Source of the DNA: an uncultured Phycisphaerales bacterium
GTDB lineage: Bacteria > Planctomycetota > Phycisphaerae > Phycisphaerales > UBA1924
NCBI GenBank assembly: GCA_937995595.1
Contig: CALKJW010000012.1
Coordinates: 20,278 to 84,277 of the forward strand
Direction of reading: 5' to 3'
DNA length: 64,000 nucleotides
The first letter of the stretch is position 1. Each line of letters starts with the position of its first letter. The notes beneath the pieces were generated by a model. That model did not search any database. It saw only the letters and a list, made by a program, of their open reading frames with translations, and was not told where the DNA came from. Of this stretch, positions 1 through 9,908 are shown piece by piece. The position numbers and the translations under genes are program-made.

Positions 1-312
1 CGCGCGGCCAGGGCTTCGCCGCTGGTGTCGAGCGTGCCGGCGCTGTCGTGCGCGGGGCACCGCCCGGCGTGCTCCGCGGCGTACATCTCCGCCGCGCGGT
101 CGAGCGCCGCGAGGTTGGCGCGCAGCGAACCGATGCGCGCGGACCGCGGCGGCGCCCATCCGCGGCACGGCGACCGCCGCGACGATGCCGATGATGACGA
201 CGACGATCGCCGCCTCGACCAGCGAGAAGGCGGGGCGCGCGCGGGCGTGATGTCGCGAACGCGTCGTGGCGTTGCGGCTCCGTGGGTGAATCGCGCGGCT
301 CCGCCGGCGCAC
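1..312 (-). pseudogene. prepilin-type N-methylation protein (pseudopilin), runs off the left edge, apparent frameshift
   Basis: Minus strand from GTG at 312 reads ...RARPAFSLVEAAIVVVIIGIVAAVAVPRMG, then shifts frame into ARIGSLRANLAALDRAAEMYAAEHAGRCPA; resembles the intact pseudopilin at 8853-9332 (SNLAALRKAIDLYAAEHNNKFPT). Confidence 0.6.
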
Positions 313-474
313 AACTCAGATCGGCGGCACGGGTGCGTGGGTGCACGCGTGCGGTCGGCGCGGTCGTTCTCGGACCTGCGCGACCCGGCGGCACTGTCCG
401 ACTTCACGCGTACACCCGTGCGGGCGGTGCGGGGCTCAAGTCCGCACGCCAACGACCGATTACCTGTGGTTCGG

Positions 475-2412
475 ATGACCGGCGCGAGGTGCGCGCCCGG
501 AGGTCGTGCCTTGACCGTTCCAGCCAACGCCAAGACCGCCGCGACACCCCCCGCCCCCGCCGCGCGCCGAGCGCGACCGGGCGGGAGCGAGTCGCTGATC
601 GCCTCGGCGGGCCTGGCGTCTGCGGCGATCCTGCTTGGGGCGATGGGCGGCTCGGCGTGGTGGTCGCTGCGCACGCAGCGCGACGCGCTGCGCGACGCGC
701 GCGAAGCGCGGGTGCGGGCGGTGTGCGAACTGCTCGCGCGCAACGCCGAGACCATGCTCGCCGCGGGCGACCCGGCCCGCGTGCGCCGCATGCTGGAGGC
801 CGCCGCGCGTGACCACGGGCTCGAGGACCTGCGCGTGGTGCTGCCCGACGGCCGCGCCGTGGCCGACAGCCGGCCCGGCGACGGGGAGGCGGACCTGCCG
901 CAGGCGCCGTGGAAGACGACCGTCGCCGACGCCGCGGCGGTGCTGCCCGGCGAGGTGCGGGCCGAGCGAGGCGAGGACGGCGCGGCGGTGCTGACCATCG
1001 GCATGCAGGTCCCGCGGATGGGCCCGGCGACGCTGCGGGTGCGCGACGTCGCGGAACCGCCGATGTGGGACGCCTGGCGCACGCAGGCGGGGATCGGGCT
1101 CTTCGGCGCGGCGGGGCTGACGGGCCTGCTGCTGGCCTACCGGCGGATGCGGCGCCGGCTGCGCGCCGTGGGCGCGATCCGCGACGCGCTGGCCGCCGTG
1201 CAGAGCGGGCGCGACTCGGGCGCCGAACTGGCCGTGAGCGCCGCGCTGGGCGAGGAGGCCGCGGCGTGGAACAAACTGCTGGCCGAGCGCGAGCGGCTGC
1301 GCGAGCGGGCGGCGATGGAGCGGGCCGGCGAGAGCCTGGCGAACCGGCGCACGCGCGACGGCGACCTGGCCAGCGCGTGCGACGCGATGTGGCAGGGCAT
1401 GGTGCTCGTGGACGAGCAGATGAAGATCAAGTACGCCAACGGGGCGGCGGCGGTCTTCCTGCGCCGCAAGCGCGAGGACCTCGTGGGCATGGACGCCGCG
1501 GCGGCGCTGGCGGACCCCAGACTCGTCGAGTCGGTCCGCGGCGTGGCGAGCGGGACGCTGCGCCAGCGCACGGTGCACGAGGTGGAGCAGGCGGCGGAGA
1601 AGGGTGGCGGCGCGGGCGTGCTGCGGTTCAGCGTGCGGCCCGTCCGCAAGGAGGACGCGGCGACCGCGCTGGTGCTGATCGAGGACGTGACGCAGCAGCG
1701 TGTGGCCGACGCGTCGCGCAACGCCTTCGTGGCGCAGGCGACGCACGAACTGCGCACGCCGCTGACGAACATCCGGCTGTACGTCGACGGCCTGCTGGAA
1801 GAGCCCGACGCCGACGCCGCCAAGCGCGCCAAGAGCATCAACGTGATCGCGCAGGAGGCGCGCCGGCTGGAGCGCATCGTCGGCGACATGCTCAGCGTGT
1901 CGGAGATCGAGGCGGGGCAGTTGAAACTGCGGCCGGGCGACGTGCGGCTCGAGGCGGTGTTCGCCGAACTGCGCGCCGACTTCGAGGAGCAGGCGCGGCA
2001 GAAGGAGATCGCCTTCCGTCTCGACCTGCCGCCCAAGTACCCAGTGATGAGCGGCGACCGCGACAAGATCGTGCTGGCGCTGCACAACCTGGTGGGGAAC
2101 GCGATCAAGTACACCCCGGCCGGGGGCGAGGTGACGGTCCGCGCCCGCGAGGAGGGCGCGAACTTCGTGATCGACGTGGCCGACAACGGCATCGGCATCA
2201 GGGCCGAGGAGTGCGACCTGATCTTCGAGAAGTTCTACCGCGCCAAGGACAAGCGCATCAGCGGGATCACCGGCTCGGGGCTGGGCCTGGCGCTGGCGCG
2301 CGAGGTCGTGCGGCTGCACGGGGGCGACGTCACGGTGCGCTCGCAGGTGGACAAGGGCAGCACCTTCACGATGACCATCCCGCTGCTGCCGCCGCGCGCG
2401 GCCGCGGCGTGA
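475..2412 (+). CDS. membrane sensor histidine kinase (PAS, HisKA, HATPase_c)
   Basis: ATHELRTPLTNIRLYVDGLL H-box, NAIKYTPAGGEV N-box, DNGIGI, GSGLGLALAREVV; N-terminal TM. Start uncertain: ATG 475, or TTG 511 preceded by ggagg. Confidence 0.9.
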   Translation: MTGARCAPGGRALTVPANAKTAATPPAPAARRARPGGSESLIASAGLASAAILLGAMGGSAWWSLRTQRDALRDAREARVRAVCELLARNAETMLAAGDPARVRRMLEAAARDHGLEDLRVVLPDGRAVADSRPGDGEADLPQAPWKTTVADAAAVLPGEVRAERGEDGAAVLTIGMQVPRMGPATLRVRDVAEPPMWDAWRTQAGIGLFGAAGLTGLLLAYRRMRRRLRAVGAIRDALAAVQSGRDSGAELAVSAALGEEAAAWNKLLAERERLRERAAMERAGESLANRRTRDGDLASACDAMWQGMVLVDEQMKIKYANGAAAVFLRRKREDLVGMDAAAALADPRLVESVRGVASGTLRQRTVHEVEQAAEKGGGAGVLRFSVRPVRKEDAATALVLIEDVTQQRVADASRNAFVAQATHELRTPLTNIRLYVDGLLEEPDADAAKRAKSINVIAQEARRLERIVGDMLSVSEIEAGQLKLRPGDVRLEAVFAELRADFEEQARQKEIAFRLDLPPKYPVMSGDRDKIVLALHNLVGNAIKYTPAGGEVTVRAREEGANFVIDVADNGIGIRAEECDLIFEKFYRAKDKRISGITGSGLGLALAREVVRLHGGDVTVRSQVDKGSTFTMTIPLLPPRAAAA

Positions 2413-2446
2413 ACCGCGGGGACGGGCCAACACCGGGGCGCAGGCG

Positions 2447-2782
2447 ATGGAGATCCAGGAGCAGAGACAGGGCGCGGTGACGGTGCTCAAGCCGACCGGG
2501 CCGCTGTGCGCGCAGGACGCGGACCAGTTCCGCCAGCGCGTGACCGAGGTGATGGCGCGCAGCCTCGGCCGGTTCGTGGTGGACGCCAGCGAAGTGCCGT
2601 ACGTCGACTCGCGCGGCTTGGAGGTGCTCAAGGAGACGACCGACGAACTGTCCGAGAGCGGGCAGGCGCTGCGGCTGTGCGGGGCCAACGAGACGCTGCG
2701 CGAGGTGCTGGAGGTGACCGACCTCTCGGGCCTGTTCGAGCACTACTCGGACGTGAACTCGGCCGTGCGGAGTTTCCTGTGA
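2447..2782 (+). CDS. STAS-domain protein / anti-sigma factor antagonist-like
   Basis: 111 aa, FVVDASEVPYVDSRGLEVLKE matches the STAS phosphosite region (DSxGL). Confidence 0.8.
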   Translation: MEIQEQRQGAVTVLKPTGPLCAQDADQFRQRVTEVMARSLGRFVVDASEVPYVDSRGLEVLKETTDELSESGQALRLCGANETLREVLEVTDLSGLFEHYSDVNSAVRSFL

Positions 2783-4620
2783 CCGCGCCCAGACCCGAAC
2801 CAGCCCCGCAACCGCCCGCCGGAGCCGGCGCGCGCGCGGGCGCGCCCGGCGGGGCGTCGGCCCGGCGGCTGCGCGTCGGCGAGGCGCTGGTCGAGCAGGG
2901 CGTGATCACGCGCGAGCAGTTGGACAGGGCGCTGGCCGAGCAGCGGACGTCCAGCCGCATGCTCGGCGAGATGCTCGTCGATCAGGGCGTGATCTCGACC
3001 GGCGCGCTGGTGCGCGCGCTGGCCGCGACCATGGGCGTGAAGGGCTGTCAGTTGCGGCACGGCCTGATCGACCCCGCGCTGCTGAAACTCGTCGGCGAGG
3101 ACGAGGCCGCGCGGCTCAAGGTCATCCCGATGTTCAAGGTGCACGACACCCTGACGGTGGCGATGGCCGAGCCGCAGAGCCTGCCGACGATCGACCGGCT
3201 GCGCCAGATCACCGGCCTGAAGATCCAGCCGGTGCTGGCGATCGAATCGAACATCCTCGAGTACGTCAAGAAGTACTCGGGCGAGGAGAGCGTCGATCTC
3301 GACGCGTTCCTGACGAGCCTTGCCGAGAGCGAGGTCGAGGTCGTCGAGCGCGAGCAGGTGGACGAGGGCCCGGCGACGGACCTGGACAAGATGATCGCGG
3401 GCAGCCCGATCGTCAACCTGGTGAACGTCGCGTTCCTCACCGCCGTCAAGGACCGGGCCAGCGACATCCACATCGAGCCCGACAAGAAGGGCACGCGCAT
3501 CCGATACCGCAAGGACGGGGTGCTGCGCGACCTGATGAAGCCGCCGCCGGGCATGCACGCGGCGATCGTGTCGCGCGTGAAGGTGATCGGCAAGATGGAC
3601 ATCGCCGAGAAGCGTCTGCCGCAGGAGGGGCGCGTGCGGATCGTGGCCGAGGGGCGCGAGATCGACCTGCGCGTCTCGAGCATGCCGACGCTGCTGGGCG
3701 AGAAGATCGTGGTGCGCGTGCTGGACAAGCGCAACCTGAAGGTGCGGATGGAGGACCTGGGCTTCCGGGCCGAGGCGCTGGAGACCTTCAAGCGCGTGCT
3801 GCACGCCCCGCACGGGCTGGTGCTGGTGACCGGGCCGACCGGCTCGGGCAAGACCACGACGCTGTACTCGGCGCTGGACCTGCTGCGCAGCCCGGAGGTG
3901 AACATCCTGACCGTCGAGGACCCGGTCGAGTACCAACTGGACCTGATCAACCAGATCCAGGTCAACGAGCAGGTGGGGATGACCTTCGCCCGCGCGCTGC
4001 GGAGCATCCTGCGGCAGGACCCGGACATCATCATGGTGGGCGAGATCCGCGACGAGGCGACGGCGCGCGTGGCGGTGCAGGCCGCGCTGACCGGCCACCT
4101 GGTGCTGGCCACGCTGCACACCAACGACGCGCCGGGCTCGGTGGCGCGCCTGCTGGACATGGGCATCGAGGCGTACCTGCTCTCCAGCGCGTTCAACGGC
4201 GCGGTGGCCCAGCGGCTGGCGCGGACGCTGTGCCCCTCGTGCGTCACGCGCTACTACCCCACCGAGCAGGTGCTGCACGACGCGGGGCTCGACGAGCACG
4301 CCGGGCGGCCGTTCAAGAAGGGCGCGGGCTGCCGGCAGTGCCACGACAGCGGGTTCCAGGGCCGCTGCGGCATCTACGAGGTCATGGAGGTCACACCGGA
4401 ACTGCGCCGCATGGTGCACCGCGCCGCGCCCACGCACGAACTCCGCGCGCGCATCGCCCAGAGCGGCGGGCTGACGCTGCGGCAGGAGGGCGTGCTGCTG
4501 GCGCTGGAGGGCCGGACCAGCCTTGAAGAGGTGCTCCGCGTCACGCACGACGAGGGCGAGGACCTCGGCGCCGCGCCGGCGGGCGCGATCGGTTCCGCGC
4601 CGCTCAAGGAGGCCGCATGA
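2779..4620 (+). CDS. type II secretion / type IV pilus assembly ATPase (GspE/PilB)
   Basis: MshEN-like N-terminus, Walker A GPTGSGKTTTLYSAL, Asp box, Walker B DPDIIMVGEIRD, tetracysteine region. GTG start overlaps upstream stop. Confidence 0.95.
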   Translation: MTAPRPEPAPQPPAGAGARAGAPGGASARRLRVGEALVEQGVITREQLDRALAEQRTSSRMLGEMLVDQGVISTGALVRALAATMGVKGCQLRHGLIDPALLKLVGEDEAARLKVIPMFKVHDTLTVAMAEPQSLPTIDRLRQITGLKIQPVLAIESNILEYVKKYSGEESVDLDAFLTSLAESEVEVVEREQVDEGPATDLDKMIAGSPIVNLVNVAFLTAVKDRASDIHIEPDKKGTRIRYRKDGVLRDLMKPPPGMHAAIVSRVKVIGKMDIAEKRLPQEGRVRIVAEGREIDLRVSSMPTLLGEKIVVRVLDKRNLKVRMEDLGFRAEALETFKRVLHAPHGLVLVTGPTGSGKTTTLYSALDLLRSPEVNILTVEDPVEYQLDLINQIQVNEQVGMTFARALRSILRQDPDIIMVGEIRDEATARVAVQAALTGHLVLATLHTNDAPGSVARLLDMGIEAYLLSSAFNGAVAQRLARTLCPSCVTRYYPTEQVLHDAGLDEHAGRPFKKGAGCRQCHDSGFQGRCGIYEVMEVTPELRRMVHRAAPTHELRARIAQSGGLTLRQEGVLLALEGRTSLEEVLRVTHDEGEDLGAAPAGAIGSAPLKEAA

Positions 4621-5837
4621 AACTCGCGTACACGGCCTTTGACAGGTCGGGCAGGCAGGTGGCCGACACCGTCGAGGCCGCCAGCGCGGCCGAGGCGGGC
4701 GAGATCCTCCGGCGGCAGGGCCTGTTCGTCACCGAACTGCGCGAGGCCGCCGCGGCGGCGCACACCGCCACCGCGCGCGTGACGGGCGGCGGGCGGGGCA
4801 GTCTGCGCGACGTGTCGTCGTTCATGCGGCAGTTGTCCGTGCTCGTCAGCACCGGCACGCCGATGGTCGAGGCGCTGGCGTCGCTGGAGAAGCAGCTCAG
4901 GCCGGGGCCGTTCCGCGCCGTGATCGCGGACGTGCGCGAGCGCGTCGAGGAGGGCGCGCAGTTCTCCGAGGCGCTGGCGGCGCACCCGCGCCTGTTCGAC
5001 CCGGTGTGCCGCTCGCTGATCGCCGCGGGCGAGAGCGGCGGGCAACTCGACGCGATGCTGCGGCGGCTGGCCGCGCTGCTGCGCCAGCAGTTGAAGGTCC
5101 GCTCGACGGTGATCGGCGCGATGGTCTACCCGTGCGTGCTGATCGTCGTGTCGGTCGTCGTGCTGGTGGCGATGGTCGGGTTCGTCATGCCGCGGTTCGA
5201 GGGGCTGTTCACGACGCTGGGCGCCGAACTGCCGGCCTCGACGCGGGTGCTGATGGACGTGGGCGCGTTCGTGCGCGGCAACTGGTACATCCTGCTCGGC
5301 GGGCTGGTCGCGGCCGGGGTGGGTGCCAGACTCTGGCTGTCGAGCGCGCCCGGCAGGCTGTGGCTCGACGGGGCGCTGGTCTCGCTGCCGCAGATCGGCA
5401 AGGTCGTGCGCGCGCTGGCGACGGCGCGGGTCACGCGCGTGCTGGGCGTGCTGATCGAGGGCCGGGTCCCGCTGATGGAGGCGCTGCACCTGGCGCGCGA
5501 ATCGACGGGCAACAGCCGCTACGCCGCGCTGGTGGACAGGGCGGTCGACGCGGTGACGCGCGGCGAGCCGGTGTCGACGGCGTTCTTCGGCACGCCGCTG
5601 ATCTCCGAATCGGTCGCCGAGGCGATCCGGTCCGGCGAGCGGACGGGGCAACTGGGCCCGGTGCTGACCAACCTCTCGGACTTTCTGGACGAGGACAACG
5701 AGGTGATCGTCAAGTCCATCGCGTCGATCATCGAGCCGATCATCCTGATGGCGCTGGGCGTGCTGGTGGGCTTCGTGGCCCTGAGCATGTTCCTGCCCCT
5801 GTTCGACCTGACCTCGATGGCCGGAGGAGGCGGATGA
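4617..5837 (+). CDS. type II secretion / type IV pilus inner membrane protein (GspF/PilC)
   Basis: FMRQLSVLVSTGTPMVEALASLE...ESGGQLDAMLRRLA, duplicated T2SSF domain, TMs. Confidence 0.94.
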   Translation: MKLAYTAFDRSGRQVADTVEAASAAEAGEILRRQGLFVTELREAAAAAHTATARVTGGGRGSLRDVSSFMRQLSVLVSTGTPMVEALASLEKQLRPGPFRAVIADVRERVEEGAQFSEALAAHPRLFDPVCRSLIAAGESGGQLDAMLRRLAALLRQQLKVRSTVIGAMVYPCVLIVVSVVVLVAMVGFVMPRFEGLFTTLGAELPASTRVLMDVGAFVRGNWYILLGGLVAAGVGARLWLSSAPGRLWLDGALVSLPQIGKVVRALATARVTRVLGVLIEGRVPLMEALHLARESTGNSRYAALVDRAVDAVTRGEPVSTAFFGTPLISESVAEAIRSGERTGQLGPVLTNLSDFLDEDNEVIVKSIASIIEPIILMALGVLVGFVALSMFLPLFDLTSMAGGGG

Positions 5838-6895
5838 TCGGCGCGCGGACGACACCCATCGGCCTGGACATCGGCGCCCGGCGCGTCAAGGCGGCGCAGT
5901 GGACGGTGTCGCGCGCGGGCGCGCGGCTGACCGCCGCGACGTGCATCGACCGCGCCTCGCCCGGGGCCGCGCCGACCGCGGAAGAGGCGGCCCTCATCCG
6001 GGCGGTGCTGGATCGGCAGGGCTTCACGGGCTCGTGCGTCGTGACCGGCGCGCCGTCGTCGCGACTGGTCACGGGGGTGATGGAACTCCCCCCGCGGTCG
6101 AGCGGCGCGCCGCTGGACCACATCGCGCGGGCCGAACTGGCGCGGACCAACGGGCTGCCCGCCGGCGCGATGGAGATGGCCTGGTGGGAACTGCCCCCCG
6201 GCTCCCGCGCGGTCGAGGGCACGCACGTGTTCGCCGTCGCGCTCCGCCACGCCGACGCCGACGCGATGCTCGACGCGCTGGAGGGCGGCGGGTTCGAGGT
6301 CCGCGCGCTGGACGCGAGCCTGCTGGCGCTGGGCCGGCTGGCGCTGCGCGAACCGTCGGTCGAGGACGCGGCCGGCCAGCGCCTCGTGCGCGGGTTGGTG
6401 GACCTCGGCGCGACGGGCGCCACGATCGCCGTGCTGCACGGGCAGACGCTCGTCTACCAGCGCACGCTGGGCGAACTGGGTCTGTCGGCGCTGCACGAGC
6501 GACTGGTCGGCTCGCTGCGCATCGAGCCGGACGTCGCCGCGCTGGTGGTGTCGAAGATCGGTCTGGACGCGGAACTGACCGAGGAGCAGCGCGGCTGGCA
6601 ACTGCTCGACGAGGCCCGCGCGGCCATCGCCGACTACGCCGACGCGGTCGGGTCCGAGATCAGGGCCTCGCTGGCCTACGCCGCGCGGCGCTACGCCTCG
6701 GGCGGGACCGAGGGCGTGCTGCTCGCGGGCGGCGGGGCCGATGCGCCGGGCGTCGCCGCGCGGATCGAACGCGCCGCCGAGGCGCCGGTGCGCACGCTCG
6801 CGGCCGGTGCATCGCACGGACCTGCGCTGGCGTGCGCGGCGGGGCTGGCGCTGTGGACCGACGCCGCGGAGCGGCAGGAGCGGGCGGCGGCATGA
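5834..6895 (+). CDS. PilM-like pilus assembly ATPase
   Basis: IGLDIGARRVKAAQW and LLAGGGADAPGVAARIE actin-like fold motifs; position between GspF and PilN-like. Confidence 0.75.
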   Translation: MIGARTTPIGLDIGARRVKAAQWTVSRAGARLTAATCIDRASPGAAPTAEEAALIRAVLDRQGFTGSCVVTGAPSSRLVTGVMELPPRSSGAPLDHIARAELARTNGLPAGAMEMAWWELPPGSRAVEGTHVFAVALRHADADAMLDALEGGGFEVRALDASLLALGRLALREPSVEDAAGQRLVRGLVDLGATGATIAVLHGQTLVYQRTLGELGLSALHERLVGSLRIEPDVAALVVSKIGLDAELTEEQRGWQLLDEARAAIADYADAVGSEIRASLAYAARRYASGGTEGVLLAGGGADAPGVAARIERAAEAPVRTLAAGASHGPALACAAGLALWTDAAERQERAAA

Positions 6896-7494
6896 ACGGC
6901 GTGAACCTCATCCCCGCTGCGCGGAACAGCCGGCGTCGGCGCAGGGCGCGCGCGGTCGCGTGGGCGTGGGCGTGCGCCGGGTGCGCGGCCGCGTTGTTCG
7001 CGGGCGCGGCGGCGTTCCGGGTGGCGCGCACGATCGACCCGGCCGGCATCCGCGGGCAGATCGACGCCGCGACCGCGCGGGCCGACGCGGCGGAACTGGA
7101 ACTGGCCCGCCTGACGGCCCGGGCCAGGGAGCGCGAGCGCGCCCTCGACGCGGCGCGGATCGTCGGCTCGCACCCGGACTGGTCGGTGCTGCTGCGCGCG
7201 GTCAACGCGTCGCGCGGGGAGTCGGTCGCGCTGGAGAGCGTGGAACTGGTCGCGGCACCATCGACGGGCAAGGACGGCCCGCGAGAGCGCTACGTGCTGA
7301 GACTCCGCGGCGTGGCGACGGGCGTGCAGGACGTCACGCGGTTCGTCACCGCGCTCGAATCGCTGGGCGCGATGGAGAAGGTGTGGCTCAAGGACACCGC
7401 CGCTCGCCAGGTGCGCGGGGTGAACGTGAGCGGGTTCGAGATCGAGTGCACGCTGGCCGATCGCGACCGTGCCAGCGCGGGAGCGACGCCATGA
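6892..7494 (+). CDS. PilN-like protein
   Basis: MNGVNLIPAARNSRRRRRARA then TM; NLIP motif typical of PilN; ATGA overlap. Confidence 0.75.
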   Translation: MNGVNLIPAARNSRRRRRARAVAWAWACAGCAAALFAGAAAFRVARTIDPAGIRGQIDAATARADAAELELARLTARARERERALDAARIVGSHPDWSVLLRAVNASRGESVALESVELVAAPSTGKDGPRERYVLRLRGVATGVQDVTRFVTALESLGAMEKVWLKDTAARQVRGVNVSGFEIECTLADRDRASAGATP

Positions 7495-8075
7495 GACCAA
7501 GCATCGCCCTCCCCGGCAGCAGGACCATCGACGCGTGCGGCGCGGGCGTGATCGGCGCGTGCGTCGCGCTCGCGTACGCGCTGGGCGTGCACCCGGTGAT
7601 GGACGCTCGCAAGGTGGCGGAGCGTGAGCGGGCGCGCCTGGAGGAGGCCATCGCCCGCGCCGATCAGGCCGAACTGTCGGTGCGCACGGCGCGCCGGCGC
7701 GTCGAGAGCCTCGAGGCGCGCCTGGCCGAGGCCGTGCGCCTGCAGCCCGCGGGCGCGCTCAACGAACGCCTCTCGCGCCTGAGCGCGATGGCCGACGGCT
7801 ACCGGCTGGGCATCGACCGCCTGTCCCCCGCCGCGGCCCGGAGCGGCGCGACGTGGGTCGAGGTGCCGCTGTCGATGGGCGGGACCGGCGGCTTTGCCGA
7901 CTGCCTGGCGTTTCTCTCGGACCTGCACGCGAGCCACCCGGACGTCAAGGTGAGCGGGTTCCGCCTCAGCGGCGGGGCCGGGCCGGACGGCAGGGCCCTG
8001 CCGGTGCAGTTCGGGATGGACCTTGTGTGGTATGCCGAACCTGCGGGCCTTGCGGGTGTTGACGCCGGGCGGTGA
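7491..8075 (+). CDS. PilO/GspM-like protein
   Basis: N-terminal TM, coiled coil and small C-terminal domain, position after PilN-like gene. Confidence 0.55.
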   Translation: MRPSIALPGSRTIDACGAGVIGACVALAYALGVHPVMDARKVAERERARLEEAIARADQAELSVRTARRRVESLEARLAEAVRLQPAGALNERLSRLSAMADGYRLGIDRLSPAAARSGATWVEVPLSMGGTGGFADCLAFLSDLHASHPDVKVSGFRLSGGAGPDGRALPVQFGMDLVWYAEPAGLAGVDAGR

Positions 8076-8689
8076 ACAACCCGCGACGCGGATTGCTTGA
8101 CGCGCCGACAGATGAATTGTTCTGTCTGGGCGTGAAACTCTCCAGGAACAACAAGGTGTACGCGGCGGTTCTCGGCCTGGGCGTGCTCGCGCTGGGCGTG
8201 GACAAACTCTTCCTGGGCGGCGGCCCGGCCGAGGCGATGGCGGAGACGCCGACTCCAGCGCCCGCCAAGCCCGCCGCGCAGGCGACGGCCCCGCGCCAGA
8301 CGCGGTCGGTCGCCGAGCAGATCGACGCGCTGAGCGACTCGATGCCGCTGCCCCCCGCGCCGAGCGAGGACGCCGACGCCTTCGGCCTCCCGCCCGCTCT
8401 GGCCGGAGCGGTTGAGGCCGAGATCCGCCGCCAATCGGCCGAGCGCGACCGGGCCGCGCGCGAGCGCGAGGCGGAGGAACTGCTCAGGAGCCTGCGCCTG
8501 ACGGCGGTGCGCATCCCGCGCGGCGACACGCCGCAGGCCCTGATCAACGGCCGCCTGCTGAGCCTGGGGCACGAGGTGCCGGGCACGACCTTCCGCGTCG
8601 TGGAGATCACGACCGACGAGGCGGTGCTGGAGGCGGCGGCCGGCGGCACGCGTGTGACGCTGCGGCTGCGCCCGGACGCCGCGCCCTGA
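8072..8689 (+). CDS. GspC/PilP-like periplasmic protein
   Basis: N-terminal TM, Pro/Ala linker, C-terminal domain ALINGRLLSLGHEVPGTTFRVVEITTDEAVLEAAAGGTRVTLRL. Confidence 0.5.
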   Translation: MNNPRRGLLDAPTDELFCLGVKLSRNNKVYAAVLGLGVLALGVDKLFLGGGPAEAMAETPTPAPAKPAAQATAPRQTRSVAEQIDALSDSMPLPPAPSEDADAFGLPPALAGAVEAEIRRQSAERDRAAREREAEELLRSLRLTAVRIPRGDTPQALINGRLLSLGHEVPGTTFRVVEITTDEAVLEAAAGGTRVTLRLRPDAAP

Positions 8690-8852
8690 GTTATCGGCCG
8701 GGCCGGCGTGCGGGGCGGTTGCGACAACCGGTGAACAGACACGGGTTGGCGGTCAAAGGGCTCAAGAGCGGCCCCCGCGCGGGCGATATGCAACCAGGCA
8801 CACGCCCGCGGCCGTCGTCCCCGGCTGCACACAAGACCCAGGAGTCTGAGAC

Positions 8853-9332
8853 ATGCACGCAGCAGCGATCCGCAAGAGCCGAGCCTTCAGCCTGATCGAA
8901 CTGGTGATCGTGGTGGTGATCATCGGGATCATCGCGGCGATCGCGATCCCCCGCATGAGCCGCGGCGCCTCGGGCGCCAACGACGGCGCGCTGCAGAGCA
9001 ACCTCGCCGCGCTGCGCAAGGCGATCGACCTGTACGCCGCCGAGCACAACAACAAGTTCCCGACGGTCGCCGACTTCGAGGCGCTGTTGACCGGCTACAG
9101 CAACGAGGCCGGCACCAAGTCGCCCGACGGCACCAGCGCCAACGGCTACATCTACGGGCCGTACATCCGCGCCATCCCGGTGCAGACGGTCGGCCCGCGC
9201 AAGGGCAGCAAGGGCGTCGCCGCGGCCGACGGCGCGGGCGTGGGCTGGCTGTACAACGAGACGACCGGCGTGATCACGGCGAACGTGACGACCGAGACCG
9301 ACGCCTCCGGCAAGCTCTACCTGAACTACTGA
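8853..9332 (+). CDS. type II secretion major pseudopilin-like (GspG-like)
   Basis: KSRAFSLIELVIVVVIIGIIAAIAIPRMS N-methylation segment. Confidence 0.88.
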   Translation: MHAAAIRKSRAFSLIELVIVVVIIGIIAAIAIPRMSRGASGANDGALQSNLAALRKAIDLYAAEHNNKFPTVADFEALLTGYSNEAGTKSPDGTSANGYIYGPYIRAIPVQTVGPRKGSKGVAAADGAGVGWLYNETTGVITANVTTETDASGKLYLNY

Positions 9333-9452
9333 TCGTGAACTCGGCGCGTGCCGCGCGCGGCGCGTCCGACCCCATCGCGACTCGACACCCGCCCGGAGGC
9401 CCCGACGCACGCGCGACGGTTCCTCCGGGCGGTTCCGTTTGAAGGCGGCCCA

Positions 9453-9908
9453 ATGAACTCCCGACGCGGCTTCTCGATGGTCGAACTGGTCGTCGCGCTG
9501 GCCATCCTCGGCGTGTTCGCCGGGGTCGCGTCGGTGCGCCTGTCGGCCAGCGCGGAGCGGGCCCGCGTCGACGCCGCGGCCCGGCGGATCGTCAACGCGT
9601 TCGACGACGCGCGGTCGCGGGCGCGGAGCCAGAGCGTCGCGTGCCAGGTGCTCTTCATCGCCTCGCCCCCGACGGTGGAGATCAAGGGCCCGCTGACGGG
9701 CCAGGCCGGCCTCGACGCGGTGCGGCTGGACCAGGCCCCCTACCGCGTCCGCATCAAGACGGCGACCTTCGGCGGGCGCAGCGACGTGGAGTTCGACCGG
9801 TACGGCCGTCCGAACTCGGGCGGGTATGTGCTCGTGTCCTCGTTGTCGGGCCGTTTCGAACGGCTCATCACCATCGAAGCGGAGAGCGGCCGTGCCACGA
9901 TCGAGTAA
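9453..9908 (+). CDS. pseudopilin (GspH-like)
   Basis: MNSRRGFSMVELVVALAILGVFAGVASVRLS. Confidence 0.82.
   Translation: MNSRRGFSMVELVVALAILGVFAGVASVRLSASAERARVDAAARRIVNAFDDARSRARSQSVACQVLFIASPPTVEIKGPLTGQAGLDAVRLDQAPYRVRIKTATFGGRSDVEFDRYGRPNSGGYVLVSSLSGRFERLITIEAESGRATIE

Noticed and set aside
8690-8852. Possible riboswitch (c-di-GMP type) before the major pseudopilin
   Set aside because: No GEMM-like conserved motifs could be matched by eye; only a GC-rich leader.
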